Of a DNA stretch of 64,000 nt, positions 1-7,525 are shown one piece after another; the first letter of the stretch is position 1, and every line of letters begins with the position of its first letter. The translations under genes and the position numbers were made by a program. The stretch spans positions 62,001-126,000 of the forward strand of contig JAKLFB010000007.1 of assembly GCA_022711435.1 (NCBI GenBank). The letters run 5' to 3'. Source of the stretch: Verrucomicrobiota bacterium. GTDB lineage: Bacteria > Verrucomicrobiota > Verrucomicrobiia > Limisphaerales > UBA1319. A model generated the notes under the pieces. The model was not told where the DNA came from. It saw nothing but the letters and a program-made list of their open reading frames with translations, and did no database searches.

Positions 1-1401
1 CCCGTCAACCAGTTCCATGTCACGCCCGATCCCCGCATCCAGGCCTGGGGCGCCGGCCTCAAATCCCGCATCAATGCCCGCCCGCCCGAAACCGTCACCG
101 ATTATCGCGATTACATCCAGGCCCGCCCCGTCCCCGTCATCAGCCACGAGATCGGCCAGTGGTGCGTCTACCCCAATTTCGACGAGATCCGGAAATACCG
201 CGGCTATCTGAAGCCGCGCAACTTCGAGATTTTCCGGGACCGGCTCGAGGCGCATCACATGGGCCATCAGGCCCGCGCGTTCCTGGCGGCCTCGGGCAAG
301 CTCCAGACCCTCTGCTACAAGGAGGATATCGAGTCGGCCCTTCGCACGCCGGGCATGGGCGGGTTCCAGTTGCTCGACCTTCACGATTTCCCGGGGCAAG
401 GCACCGCCCTGGTCGGCGTGCTGGATCCGTTCTGGGAAAGCAAGGGCTATGTGACCGCCGCCGAGTTCCGCCGGTTCTGCAACTCGACGGTGCCGCTGGC
501 CCTGCTCGAGAAACGTGTGTTCACCGCCGCCGAATCGCTCCGCGTCCCGGTCAAGATCGCCCACTTCGGCCCGGCCTCCGCCGAACCGGCCGAGGTCCGG
601 TGGTCCCTCGAAAACGCGTCCGGGCATCCGGTTCGCGAGGGCTCGCTGGGGGCGCATCGCCTTGGGGCGGGCCAGGAGAATGCGGTCGGCCAGATCGAGA
701 CATCCCTGGCGGGGATCCGGGCCCCGCAGTCACTCCGGCTCGCTGTCCAACTGCCGGGCACGCCGTTCCGCAACGACTGGGATATCTGGGTGTATCCCGC
801 CGGGATCGACACCTCGATCCCCGCCGGGATCACCGTGGTCAACGACCTCGATTCGGTGGCGCTCGATGCGCTCGATGCTGGCGGGAGGGTCCTGCTGCTC
901 ATCCCGCCCCAGCAGGTTCAAGGCGATCGCCAGGGCCCCGTCGCCCTCGGATTCTCCAGCATCTTTTGGAACACTGCCTGGACCCGGCGCCAGGCCCCTC
1001 ACACGCTCGGCATCCTCTGCGACCCCGCCCATCCGCTGTTCCGCCAATTCCCCACCGAATCCCACAGCAACTGGCAGTGGTGGTATCTCATCCATCGCGC
1101 CGGGGCGATGATCCTCGATCCTCTTCCCGCCGAGATGGCGCCTGCTGTCCAGGTGATCGACGATTGGTTCACCGCGCGCAAGCTGGGCCTGGCGTTCGAA
1201 GCCCGCGTGGGCCGGGGCCGCCTCATGGTCTGCAGCATCGACCTGGTCTCGAACCTCGAGTCCGATCCCGTCGTCCGCCAGTTCCGCCGCAGCCTCCTCG
1301 ATTACGTCTCCAGCGATGCCTTCCAGCCCCGCGTCGCCGCAACCCCGGAACAGATCCGCAGCCTCTTCCGCCGTTCCGATGCTGGCGCCGCTGCGAAATG
1401 A
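1..1401 (+). CDS. Glycoside hydrolase family 2-like protein, C-terminal part (5' truncated)
   Basis: The reading frame is open from the first base of the window, so only the C-terminal 466 residues are present. An early stretch contains 'ISHEIGQWCVYPNF' and 'YLKPRNFEIFRDRLEA', a signature I associate with GH2-like (beta-galactosidase/beta-mannosidase clan) proteins of Verrucomicrobia and Bacteroidetes. The HE dipeptide in ISHEIGQ lies where a catalytic acid region would be expected. The rest looks like beta-sandwich accessory domains. The likely role is an extracytoplasmic glycosidase acting on plant or algal polysaccharide, but substrate cannot be read from this fragment. Its TGA stop lies 2 bp before the first inverted repeat of the RAYT element. 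Family assignment is moderately sure and the specific activity unknown. Confidence 0.6.
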   Translation, partial: PVNQFHVTPDPRIQAWGAGLKSRINARPPETVTDYRDYIQARPVPVISHEIGQWCVYPNFDEIRKYRGYLKPRNFEIFRDRLEAHHMGHQARAFLAASGKLQTLCYKEDIESALRTPGMGGFQLLDLHDFPGQGTALVGVLDPFWESKGYVTAAEFRRFCNSTVPLALLEKRVFTAAESLRVPVKIAHFGPASAEPAEVRWSLENASGHPVREGSLGAHRLGAGQENAVGQIETSLAGIRAPQSLRLAVQLPGTPFRNDWDIWVYPAGIDTSIPAGITVVNDLDSVALDALDAGGRVLLLIPPQQVQGDRQGPVALGFSSIFWNTAWTRRQAPHTLGILCDPAHPLFRQFPTESHSNWQWWYLIHRAGAMILDPLPAEMAPAVQVIDDWFTARKLGLAFEARVGRGRLMVCSIDLVSNLESDPVVRQFRRSLLDYVSSDAFQPRVAATPEQIRSLFRRSDAGAAAK

Positions 1402-1403
1402 GG

Positions 1404-2530
1404 CAATGGTGGCAAACATCGACAGTTGACATTGTCGGCAAGCCGCAAGTGGCTGGAGGCATGGCGCGGCGCTGGAGGATCCAGGTTCCCGATGGCTGGT
1501 ACCACGCGACGAACCGGGGCAACGGCGGGGAGGCGGTCTTCCGCACCGACGAGGATCGAATGCGGTTCCTGGGACGGGTGGCCGAGCTGCCGGAACGGTT
1601 CGGGACAGAGGTCCATGCCTTCGTGCTGATGGACAACCATTACCACCTGCTGGTGCGGTGCCGGCAATCGGGCCTGAGCGAGGCGCTCCGCTGGCTTCAG
1701 ACCACCTACGCGATCCAGTTCAACGGGGCGCACCGCCGGCAGGGGCACGTGTTCCAGGGACGGTTCAAGTCGGTGCTCATCCGGCAGGAGGCGGCGCTGG
1801 ATGCGGTGGCCCGCTACGGCCATCTGAATCCGGTGCGGATCGGTGGGCTGGGGTTCTCGAAGGAAGAACAGCGGCGGGCGAAGGTCGCGGGCTGCGCGGA
1901 TCCTGAGGCCGAATTGGTGGCTCGGCGCCTGAGGGTGCTACGGGAGCATCGGTGGAGTTCCTGGCGCGCATATGCGGGCTTGGAGGTCGCGCCGGCGTGG
2001 TTGACCCGGGATCGAATCCAATCGGGGTGCGGGGGCCGGCGCCTGAAGGAGCAGCGTGCGGCGCTGGTCGCGTACACGGAGCAACCGATCCGGCAGGGTC
2101 GCATGGACAGCCCGTGGGAAGGGATCGTGGCTGGGGTGGTGCTGGGGGATGCGGCAGAGGCGGCGGCGCTCCTGCGTGCAGCGGAGCGGAACCCGGAGGG
2201 GCAGGCGGAGGCGATCCGCAAAGCGGCGGCGCGGGCGCGGCCGGAGTGGGGTGCCATCGTGGGTGGAGCCGAATCGATCCTGGGCCGCAGGTGGGCGCAG
2301 ATGGCGGACGAGTACGGGGATTGGGGGCGAGACGGGACGATGGCGGTGGCCACGCGGCATCTGGGTTGGAGGCTGGTGGATGTGGTGAGGCAGGTGCGGG
2401 GATTGAAGTATGCGGCGGCGGCGCAGGGGATTCGGCGTTTCTGGCGCCGGGCGGAGAAAGAGGCGCAGCTGGCCCAGTTCGCGGGCCGGCTGAAGGCGGC
2501 AATGTCGATAGTCAATGTTTGACCCCATTG
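1404..2530 (+). mobile_element. RAYT (IS200-like tyrosine transposase) element with 33-bp inverted repeats
   Basis: The transposase gene is bracketed by imperfect inverted repeats at 1404-1436 and 2498-2530. Aligned by eye they match at 26 of 33 positions. Both begin CAATGG and share the internal blocks CAAACAT and GACATTG. The right repeat overlaps the last codons of the transposase. The outer CAATGGGGTC motif reappears at 31595, 31722 (inverted), 33671 (inverted) and 36226. That suggests the element has seeded short non-autonomous derivatives in this chromosome. The left end starts immediately after the stop of the preceding glycosidase gene. Confidence 0.7.
1461..2522 (+). CDS. REP-associated tyrosine transposase (Y1_Tnp family)
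   Basis: This 353-aa single-strand DNA nuclease/transposase belongs to the HUH superfamily. The HUH metal-binding motif is H60-Y61-H62 in 'MDNHYHLL', and the catalytic tyrosine is Y119 in 'VARYGHLNPVR', the family hallmark. The N-terminus 'IQVPDGWYHATNRGN' is typical of the family. I chose the ATG at 1461 because the family normally begins a few residues before this motif. An ATG at 1398 overlapping the previous stop is in frame but would add 21 unrelated residues lying in the inverted repeat. The C-terminal 230 residues are longer than in minimal IS200 enzymes, as in many RAYTs, and include a predicted DNA-binding helical region. RAYTs act on short palindromic repeats and move them in trans. 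Confidence 0.9.
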   Translation: MARRWRIQVPDGWYHATNRGNGGEAVFRTDEDRMRFLGRVAELPERFGTEVHAFVLMDNHYHLLVRCRQSGLSEALRWLQTTYAIQFNGAHRRQGHVFQGRFKSVLIRQEAALDAVARYGHLNPVRIGGLGFSKEEQRRAKVAGCADPEAELVARRLRVLREHRWSSWRAYAGLEVAPAWLTRDRIQSGCGGRRLKEQRAALVAYTEQPIRQGRMDSPWEGIVAGVVLGDAAEAAALLRAAERNPEGQAEAIRKAAARARPEWGAIVGGAESILGRRWAQMADEYGDWGRDGTMAVATRHLGWRLVDVVRQVRGLKYAAAAQGIRRFWRRAEKEAQLAQFAGRLKAAMSIVNV

Positions 2531-2585
2531 CCTTGCCTGTCGGACTGGACGATCCTGCGTAATTCGCCGATGGCTATCGCCATAA

Positions 2586-2692
2586 GGGTCTGTGCAAAAA
2601 TGAATTCCGATTTTGCTGGAGGGGATTGGGCGAGCTGGCAAGGCGCGACGAGCGAGCATACCCGTGCGGTCTGTGAGCGAGGAGCAACCCAG
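2586..2692. repeat. Truncated copy A of the 273-bp inverted-repeat element
   Basis: This stretch matches the first 107 bp of the complete copies at 49573 and 62063 (reverse complement) without any gap. It starts with the terminal GGGTCTGTGCAAAAAT and ends at the AGCAAC(C/A)CAG region. The remaining 166 bp are absent, and the sequence turns directly into the 3' end of hsdR, whose stop codon begins one base later. The truncation point therefore coincides with the edge of the restriction-modification cluster, which suggests a recombination or deletion breakpoint. Confidence 0.8.
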
Positions 2693-2693
2693 A

Positions 2694-4787
2694 TCAATAA
2701 TACTGCCGGATGTATTCGTAGGCCTGGTCGAACAGTTCCTGCTCGCGGTGGAGCTGGTATTTCAACAGCGTGCTCCGCAGGGCCTTCTCCACGACCAGCC
2801 CGTGGCTCTTGCCGGGGTAAGGCCGGTTCGTGCGGCAGATGGCCTGCAACAGCGTGTGATCCTTCATCGGCTTGTCCAGATACATCACCTGGAGGATCGG
2901 CGCGTCGAAGCCCGTCAACAATTTCGAGGTCACGATCAGGAACTTCAACGGGTGGGCCGGATCGCGGAACTGGTCGAGTAGCCGCTCCTCGTCGTCCCTG
3001 CTGCGCTCGTATTGGGCCTTCCAGAGATCGCCCGCCTGGGTGGTCATCACCACCGCGCTCGCCTCAGCCGGGAGCAGCTTGTCGAACTCCTGCTTGAACA
3101 AGTGGCACGACTCCCGGTCGAACACCACCACCTGCGCCTTGAACCCGTTCGGCTCCACCTTGCCCTGGTAGTGCTCCACGATGTCCCGCGCCAGCGTCTG
3201 GATGCGCTCCGGCGACTTCACCAGCACGCCCATCTTCGCCGCCATCTTGGACAGCTCAGCCTGGTCGTCCTCGGACATGTGGCCGGTGATGTTCTTGAAC
3301 GCCTCGTCAATCGCATCCTTATCAATCCGCAACTGGACCAGCCGCGCCTCAAAATGCAGGGGCAACGTCGCCTTGTCCCGGATCGACTCCTCGAAGGAAT
3401 AGCGGCTCATGTAGCCGTTCTGGTCCTCGTCGGCTCCGAATGCCCAAAACGTGTTCCGGTCGGCCCGGTTGATCGGCGTGCCTGTCAGCCCGAACAGGAA
3501 GGCGTTGGGCAGCGCCTGGCGCATCTTGCGGCCCAGGTCGCCTTCCTGGGTGCGGTGTGCCTCGTCCACCATCACGATGATGTTCTTCCGGTCGTTCAGG
3601 ACGCCCGGTGCCTCGGCGAACTTGTGGATCGTGGTGATGATGATTTTCCGCACGTCCTGGGAGAGCATCTGCTGCAACTCGCCCCTGGAGGCTGCCGGGG
3701 TGATGTTCGGCACGTCCACCGTGTTGAACGTGGCGGTGATCTGCGTGTCCAGGTCAATCCGATCTACCACGATGATGACCGTGGGATTCTTCAGCGCCGG
3801 ATGCAGCCGCAGCTTCTGTGCGGCGAAGACCATGAGCAGCGACTTGCCTGACCCCTGGAAATGCCAGATCAACCCCTTCCGCACCAGACCCACCAGCACG
3901 CGCTCCACGATCTGGTTGGCTGCCTGGTATTGCTGGTAGCGGCAGATGACCTTGATCTTCCGGCGCTTCTTGTCCGTGGCGAACAGGCTAAAGCTGCTCA
4001 GGATGTCCAGCACCACCTGGGGCCGCAACATGCTGCCCACCGCCACGCTCAGCTCGGACAATCCACCTGGCACCTCGCCCTGGTCCGGGTTGCGCCACGG
4101 GGCCCACAATTCCAGCGGCATTCGGATCGAGCCGTAGCGGTAGGTCTTGCCCTCCGTGGCGAACGAAAACACGTTCGAGACGAACAGCGCCGGGATGTTG
4201 ATCTCGTAATCCTCGTAAATGTCGGCCGCGCCGTCCACCCAGCTGATGGCCGGGCGCACCGGCGTCTTAGCCTCGCCCACCACCACCGGGATGCCGTTGA
4301 TGAACAGCACCAGATCGGGCCGCAGCTTCTTCGGCGACACCACCAACTGCTGGGTGCAAACGAACTGGTTGTTGCCGATGTTGTCGACGTCCACCAACCG
4401 GACGGGCGTGTGCTGGTTGTTTGGGCCAAAGGGCATGGACCGCTCGCCGCGCAGCCAGGCCGTGAACTCCTCGTTGGCCCGCACCAGGCCGTCGCTCTGC
4501 ACCGACAGGATGATCGCCCGGAGCTTGTAGATCACTTCATCGGCGCGGTCAGGCTTCTCGGCGATCTCCGGGTTCAACCGGATTAGCGCCTGGCGCAGAT
4601 GCGCCTCGACCAACATATCGTTGAACGTGCGCGGCAACTGGTCGGCGGGGATGAACTGCCAGCCCAAGCCGTGTGCCAGGGCTGGGAGCGTGGTCCCCTT
4701 GAACAACGGTTCGCGCACGGCAGCATCCTGCTTCCCGCAGAGCAGGTCGCGCACGTAATCCTCAACGCTGTTGGCTTCGTTAAACAT
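2694..4787 (-). CDS. hsdR: Type I restriction enzyme R subunit with internal deletion
   Basis: This is the ATP-dependent translocase/endonuclease subunit of a type I restriction system. From the ATG at 4787 (GGAGG Shine-Dalgarno, 5 bp after the hsdS stop) it is 697 aa. The nuclease domain shows D158 and 'GEAK' (E172, K174). The motor shows 'QGSGKS' (311-316), DEAH (408-411) and 'LTGTPI', then 'LLTGFDAP' and 'ICRTNRPYPGKSHGLVV'. The family normally continues for some 250-300 residues with a helical domain before ending in a 'LLKYxLHxxQELFDxAYxYIRQYY'-type tail. Here that tail follows GLVV directly, at about residue 666. The gene therefore appears to carry an in-frame internal deletion and is about 300 aa shorter than usual. 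Walker A is also slightly unusual (HFQGSGKS rather than HTQGSGKS). Cleavage competence is doubtful. Confidence 0.85.
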   Translation of the reverse strand: MFNEANSVEDYVRDLLCGKQDAAVREPLFKGTTLPALAHGLGWQFIPADQLPRTFNDMLVEAHLRQALIRLNPEIAEKPDRADEVIYKLRAIILSVQSDGLVRANEEFTAWLRGERSMPFGPNNQHTPVRLVDVDNIGNNQFVCTQQLVVSPKKLRPDLVLFINGIPVVVGEAKTPVRPAISWVDGAADIYEDYEINIPALFVSNVFSFATEGKTYRYGSIRMPLELWAPWRNPDQGEVPGGLSELSVAVGSMLRPQVVLDILSSFSLFATDKKRRKIKVICRYQQYQAANQIVERVLVGLVRKGLIWHFQGSGKSLLMVFAAQKLRLHPALKNPTVIIVVDRIDLDTQITATFNTVDVPNITPAASRGELQQMLSQDVRKIIITTIHKFAEAPGVLNDRKNIIVMVDEAHRTQEGDLGRKMRQALPNAFLFGLTGTPINRADRNTFWAFGADEDQNGYMSRYSFEESIRDKATLPLHFEARLVQLRIDKDAIDEAFKNITGHMSEDDQAELSKMAAKMGVLVKSPERIQTLARDIVEHYQGKVEPNGFKAQVVVFDRESCHLFKQEFDKLLPAEASAVVMTTQAGDLWKAQYERSRDDEERLLDQFRDPAHPLKFLIVTSKLLTGFDAPILQVMYLDKPMKDHTLLQAICRTNRPYPGKSHGLVVEKALRSTLLKYQLHREQELFDQAYEYIRQYY

Positions 4788-4792
4788 ACTTG

Positions 4793-6046
4793 TCACCCTC
4801 CCAAGAACTCCGCCGAGAGGGACTTTTTCATCTGCTCCAGCCTCCGAATATGCTGCTGAAAATCGCTGATAGCGCCATTGCATCTATCAAGGTTCTCAGC
4901 GATCTGACGCTGTTCTGCCAGTGCCGGTTTTGGAACCCCGAATCCGAAAAGATGCTCGCTCGGCAGCCGCTTGGTGCCATGCGATGAATCAGAGGCAATT
5001 CCGAGAATCGCTCTGGCCCGGTGGCGCAACCAGTGAAAAACATACTTGGTATCGAAGTCACCTGACACTCTGAGCGCCTTCATGTCCTGGTTAAACGCCA
5101 TTGGCCTACCCGTGACCGCAACCGGGAAGGTATGGGCGAGAATCATGCCTCGAACGACGATGAAAATCGTTCCCGCCTCAACCAGCTTCGATCTCTGTTC
5201 CAGTGCCTCCTCGCTGATGTGTTCTTCCGCGTCCATGAGGACATCAACCTTCATGTCCTTTGGACTGACCCACGGAATGCGCCCACTCCAGAAAGCGTGA
5301 TTCGACCTGTCAGGAGTCCCACCACTCATCCACACTCCTACCTCTCCCAGCGGCGTTGTTGTGGCTTTGGAGTGGTCAAAGGAATCCCTGCTCATGGCCT
5401 GCACCAAGTTGGTCTGCTGTTTGACGCAGACCCGGTATGACTCCACAGCCCCATCAGCCGCCCACAGCATTTCTGCGATCCGGCGCTGCTCAACCTTGGG
5501 CGGCAGGGCGAACTCGAACCAGGCGATGTCCTTGAAGTTGATGTAGGGGTTGACTGAACCTTTTGACTGCTTGACCGAATGACCGTTGAACGCTTCGGTC
5601 TGCATGATGAAAGGCAGGAGTTCAGGGATGAGTTCATCACAGCTTGGCTCAAGCACAAAGGTCGTGTTGGCCGTGATGCCGTCAAATTCCGCGACGGCGA
5701 CTTTGCGTAAATACGTCCGCCTAGACCCGTAGAGCACCTGCCCCTTTTTGAAATGCCGATGAAATGCTGGCCCAAGATAACCATCGCCGATTGTGCCCCA
5801 CTTGCGAATGTGCAGATTGTCGGTCTCGATGTGCTCGCCAGCCACATACCTATCGAACTCGCCGCTCTCGGGGTCAGCGTGTTCCTTCACAAACCGCACT
5901 ACATCGCCAAACCGCACCCGCTGCCAGCCGGACTTGAGGCTTGGGTTGGCTTTCGTGCTGGCGGGCACAGGCGCGATGCCCGTGCCACATTTCACAGGCA
6001 GGATGCCTGTTTCACGCAGCGCGGTTGACTTGGTCGATTTGCGCGG
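4793..6046 (-). CDS. hsdS: Type I restriction-modification specificity subunit
   Basis: HsdS supplies the DNA-recognition module for the HsdM methylase and HsdR. The protein (417 aa from the ATG at 6046) shows the two-repeat layout: target-recognition domain 1, then a conserved spacer 'KVEQRRIAEMLWAADGAVE', target-recognition domain 2, and a second spacer 'LAEQRQIAENLDRCNGAI' near the C-terminus. The spacers form the antiparallel coiled coil that sets the distance between half sites. An in-frame GTG at 6082 is possible but would overlap the upstream gene. The first 35 residues are not typical HsdS: they include 'ETGILPVKCGTGIAPVPAS', encoded by a palindromic repeat at 5963-6010. Stop is 5 bp before hsdR. 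Confidence 0.9.
   Translation of the reverse strand, partial: PRKSTKSTALRETGILPVKCGTGIAPVPASTKANPSLKSGWQRVRFGDVVRFVKEHADPESGEFDRYVAGEHIETDNLHIRKWGTIGDGYLGPAFHRHFKKGQVLYGSRRTYLRKVAVAEFDGITANTTFVLEPSCDELIPELLPFIMQTEAFNGHSVKQSKGSVNPYINFKDIAWFEFALPPKVEQRRIAEMLWAADGAVESYRVCVKQQTNLVQAMSRDSFDHSKATTTPLGEVGVWMSGGTPDRSNHAFWSGRIPWVSPKDMKVDVLMDAEEHISEEALEQRSKLVEAGTIFIVVRGMILAHTFPVAVTGRPMAFNQDMKALRVSGDFDTKYVFHWLRHRARAILGIASDSSHGTKRLPSEHLFGFGVPKPALAEQRQIAENLDRCNGAISDFQQHIRRLEQMKKSLSAEFLGG
5963..6010. repeat. Pair of REP-like palindromes inside hsdS
   Basis: Two adjacent short palindromes lie in the 5' part of hsdS: GGCACAGGC-GCGAT-GCCCGTGCC at 5964-5986 and ACAGGC-AGGAT-GCCTGT at 5994-6010. They share the arrangement ACAGGC/GATGCC/GTG and are in frame, encoding the odd N-terminal peptide of HsdS. 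They look like a REP-type tandem that has been absorbed into the coding sequence. Confidence 0.65.
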
Positions 6047-6068
6047 CATGGGCTCGCGGCGGGCCTGC

Positions 6069-7169
6069 TCACGGTGAAACACGTGCGGCGGACGGCGTCA
6101 GACGCAGCGTGGTCCTGAGTTCGTTGAAGTGGCTGTGCGGGATGATCCGATCGTGCTGGAGGCGTCCGACCACGATGCCCGGGGCGATGCGCAGCTTGCG
6201 GGCCAGGGCGCGGACGCTCGCTTGTGTGGGTCTGCCGGCCTTGAGGAACGCATCCCACTCGGCGCTGGCGATGAGGCAGTTGCGGGCGAATTGGTCCGCC
6301 TCCGCCTCCTTGGGATCGGTGATGCCGTTGAATTCGAGGAAAACGGCCTTCTTGCCGTGCAGCAGGATGTGCCCGGCCTCGTGAAAGAACGTGAACCAGA
6401 AATGGTCATCGGTCTTGTGCCGGAGGCTCTGTTGGATCAGGGCCTTGGCGGGGTGGAGCCAGCGGGTCACACCGCTGACGTGTGTCCCCTTGATCTCGGG
6501 GACCACGACGAAGGCGACCCCGCTCGCGGCGCACAACTCTCGCAAACGCTGCTCCGCCTGTTCCGGGGGGGCAGCGGTCAGGGTCCGTGCCTCCTGCAAC
6601 GCGGAGCGAAACGCGGTTTCCGAGAAGGGGGCGCAAGCGATCTTCTGCGCCGCCAGCTCCCCCTGGCGCAGCCAGCATCCAAGGGCGTAGGAGTCGCTTT
6701 GAAACGAGCGAGATTCCCGGTAAGCGCCTTGGGTTTGCAGGGAAAAGGTCGCCCACTGCTCGGTGGAGGCGATGCCCAGGAACCGGAGCAGAGCCTGCAC
6801 GCGCTGGACGCCAGCGTTGGCCCCGGGCACCCAACCCCGCTTGGCCATTTCCGCGTATGGGAACTGTCTGGCCCAGGCGACTTCTCGTTCAAGCTGGCGT
6901 TCGTTTTCGAGCCGGGCGAGCGTCTCCCGGTAGTTACGTTCGGCGTTGTTCCAGAACGAGGCAGGAGCTCCCAGCACCTTCTCCAATTCCAAAGCCGTCT
7001 CGGGCGTGATGGCGGCCTTGCCTTTGACGATCTCGTTGATCGTCTTGAGGGGCCGCCCCATCCGCGAGGCAAGTTCCGCCTGCGACATGCCCAGCGACTC
7101 GATCGTCTCGAGCAGCGTCGCCCCCGGCGGGACGGCATAGTTTGGTTCCAATTGGTTTGGCTTACGCAT
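6069..7169 (-). CDS. XRE-family antitoxin/repressor fused to ImmA/IrrE metallopeptidase
   Basis: This 366-aa protein has an N-terminal helix-turn-helix (about residues 18-70, 'GMSQAELASRMGRPLKTINEIVKG') of the HigA/VapI type. A C-terminal zinc peptidase domain carries the HEAGH motif at 263-267. The start at 7169 is supported by GGAGG nine bases upstream and an 8-bp overlap (ATGCGTAA) with the preceding higB-like gene. By analogy to HigA-ImmA fusions it probably represses its own operon and neutralises the adjacent toxin. The peptidase may degrade a repressor or antitoxin under stress. It sits between hsdM and hsdS, so the restriction operon carries its own addiction module. Confidence 0.85.
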   Translation of the reverse strand: MRKPNQLEPNYAVPPGATLLETIESLGMSQAELASRMGRPLKTINEIVKGKAAITPETALELEKVLGAPASFWNNAERNYRETLARLENERQLEREVAWARQFPYAEMAKRGWVPGANAGVQRVQALLRFLGIASTEQWATFSLQTQGAYRESRSFQSDSYALGCWLRQGELAAQKIACAPFSETAFRSALQEARTLTAAPPEQAEQRLRELCAASGVAFVVVPEIKGTHVSGVTRWLHPAKALIQQSLRHKTDDHFWFTFFHEAGHILLHGKKAVFLEFNGITDPKEAEADQFARNCLIASAEWDAFLKAGRPTQASVRALARKLRIAPGIVVGRLQHDRIIPHSHFNELRTTLRLTPSAARVSP

Positions 7170-7500
7170 GTGTATCCTCCACACCCAGAATGATGATCCG
7201 CGTGACCTGTTTCCAATCCAGGCCGCCCGAAGGCAGTTCAGGCGCCGGCTCGTGATCCGGAGCGAACAGCAGGCGGTAAGGGTGGTTCAAGTCCACCGAG
7301 AGCTGCCGCCGGCGATCACCCTTCAGCTCGTGGCAGCGGGCGCGCGGCAGGAAACGCAGTGCCTCCAGGTTCTCCGCCGCCCGCAATTCCGCCATCCGCT
7401 GCATGATGAGTTCCGCCTGGCGATCTCCGCGTTCGCGCCGCAGGGCGCGCTCGTCGTTGAAAAGCTTCGCCAGCTTGCTGGTCCGGAACAGAATATCCAC
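7162..7500 (-). CDS. HigB/RelE-type toxin
   Basis: This small basic protein of 112 aa ends 'WKQVTRIIILGVEDTHA'. Its middle, 'LPRARCHELKGDRRRQLSVDLNHPYRLLF', is the pattern of RelE/ParE-superfamily ribosome-dependent mRNA interferases of the HigB/killer type. It precedes and overlaps the XRE-ImmA gene by 8 bp. That is the toxin-first order of higBA modules, and it supports co-translation. The ATG at 7500 lies 25 bp after the hsdM stop, so the module is in the same co-directional run as the restriction genes. The family call rests on the context and C-terminal pattern. Confidence 0.8.
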   Translation of the reverse strand: MDILFRTSKLAKLFNDERALRRERGDRQAELIMQRMAELRAAENLEALRFLPRARCHELKGDRRRQLSVDLNHPYRLLFAPDHEPAPELPSGGLDWKQVTRIIILGVEDTHA

Positions 7501-7525
7501 CTCGGTCCTCCCTTGTCAAATAGTA

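Noticed and set aside
159..1460. Long open plus-strand frame running into the transposase
   Set aside because: The first 400 codons are Arg/Pro-rich, out of frame with the glycosidase fragment on the same strand, and have no family similarity; only the part from 1461 is the transposase.
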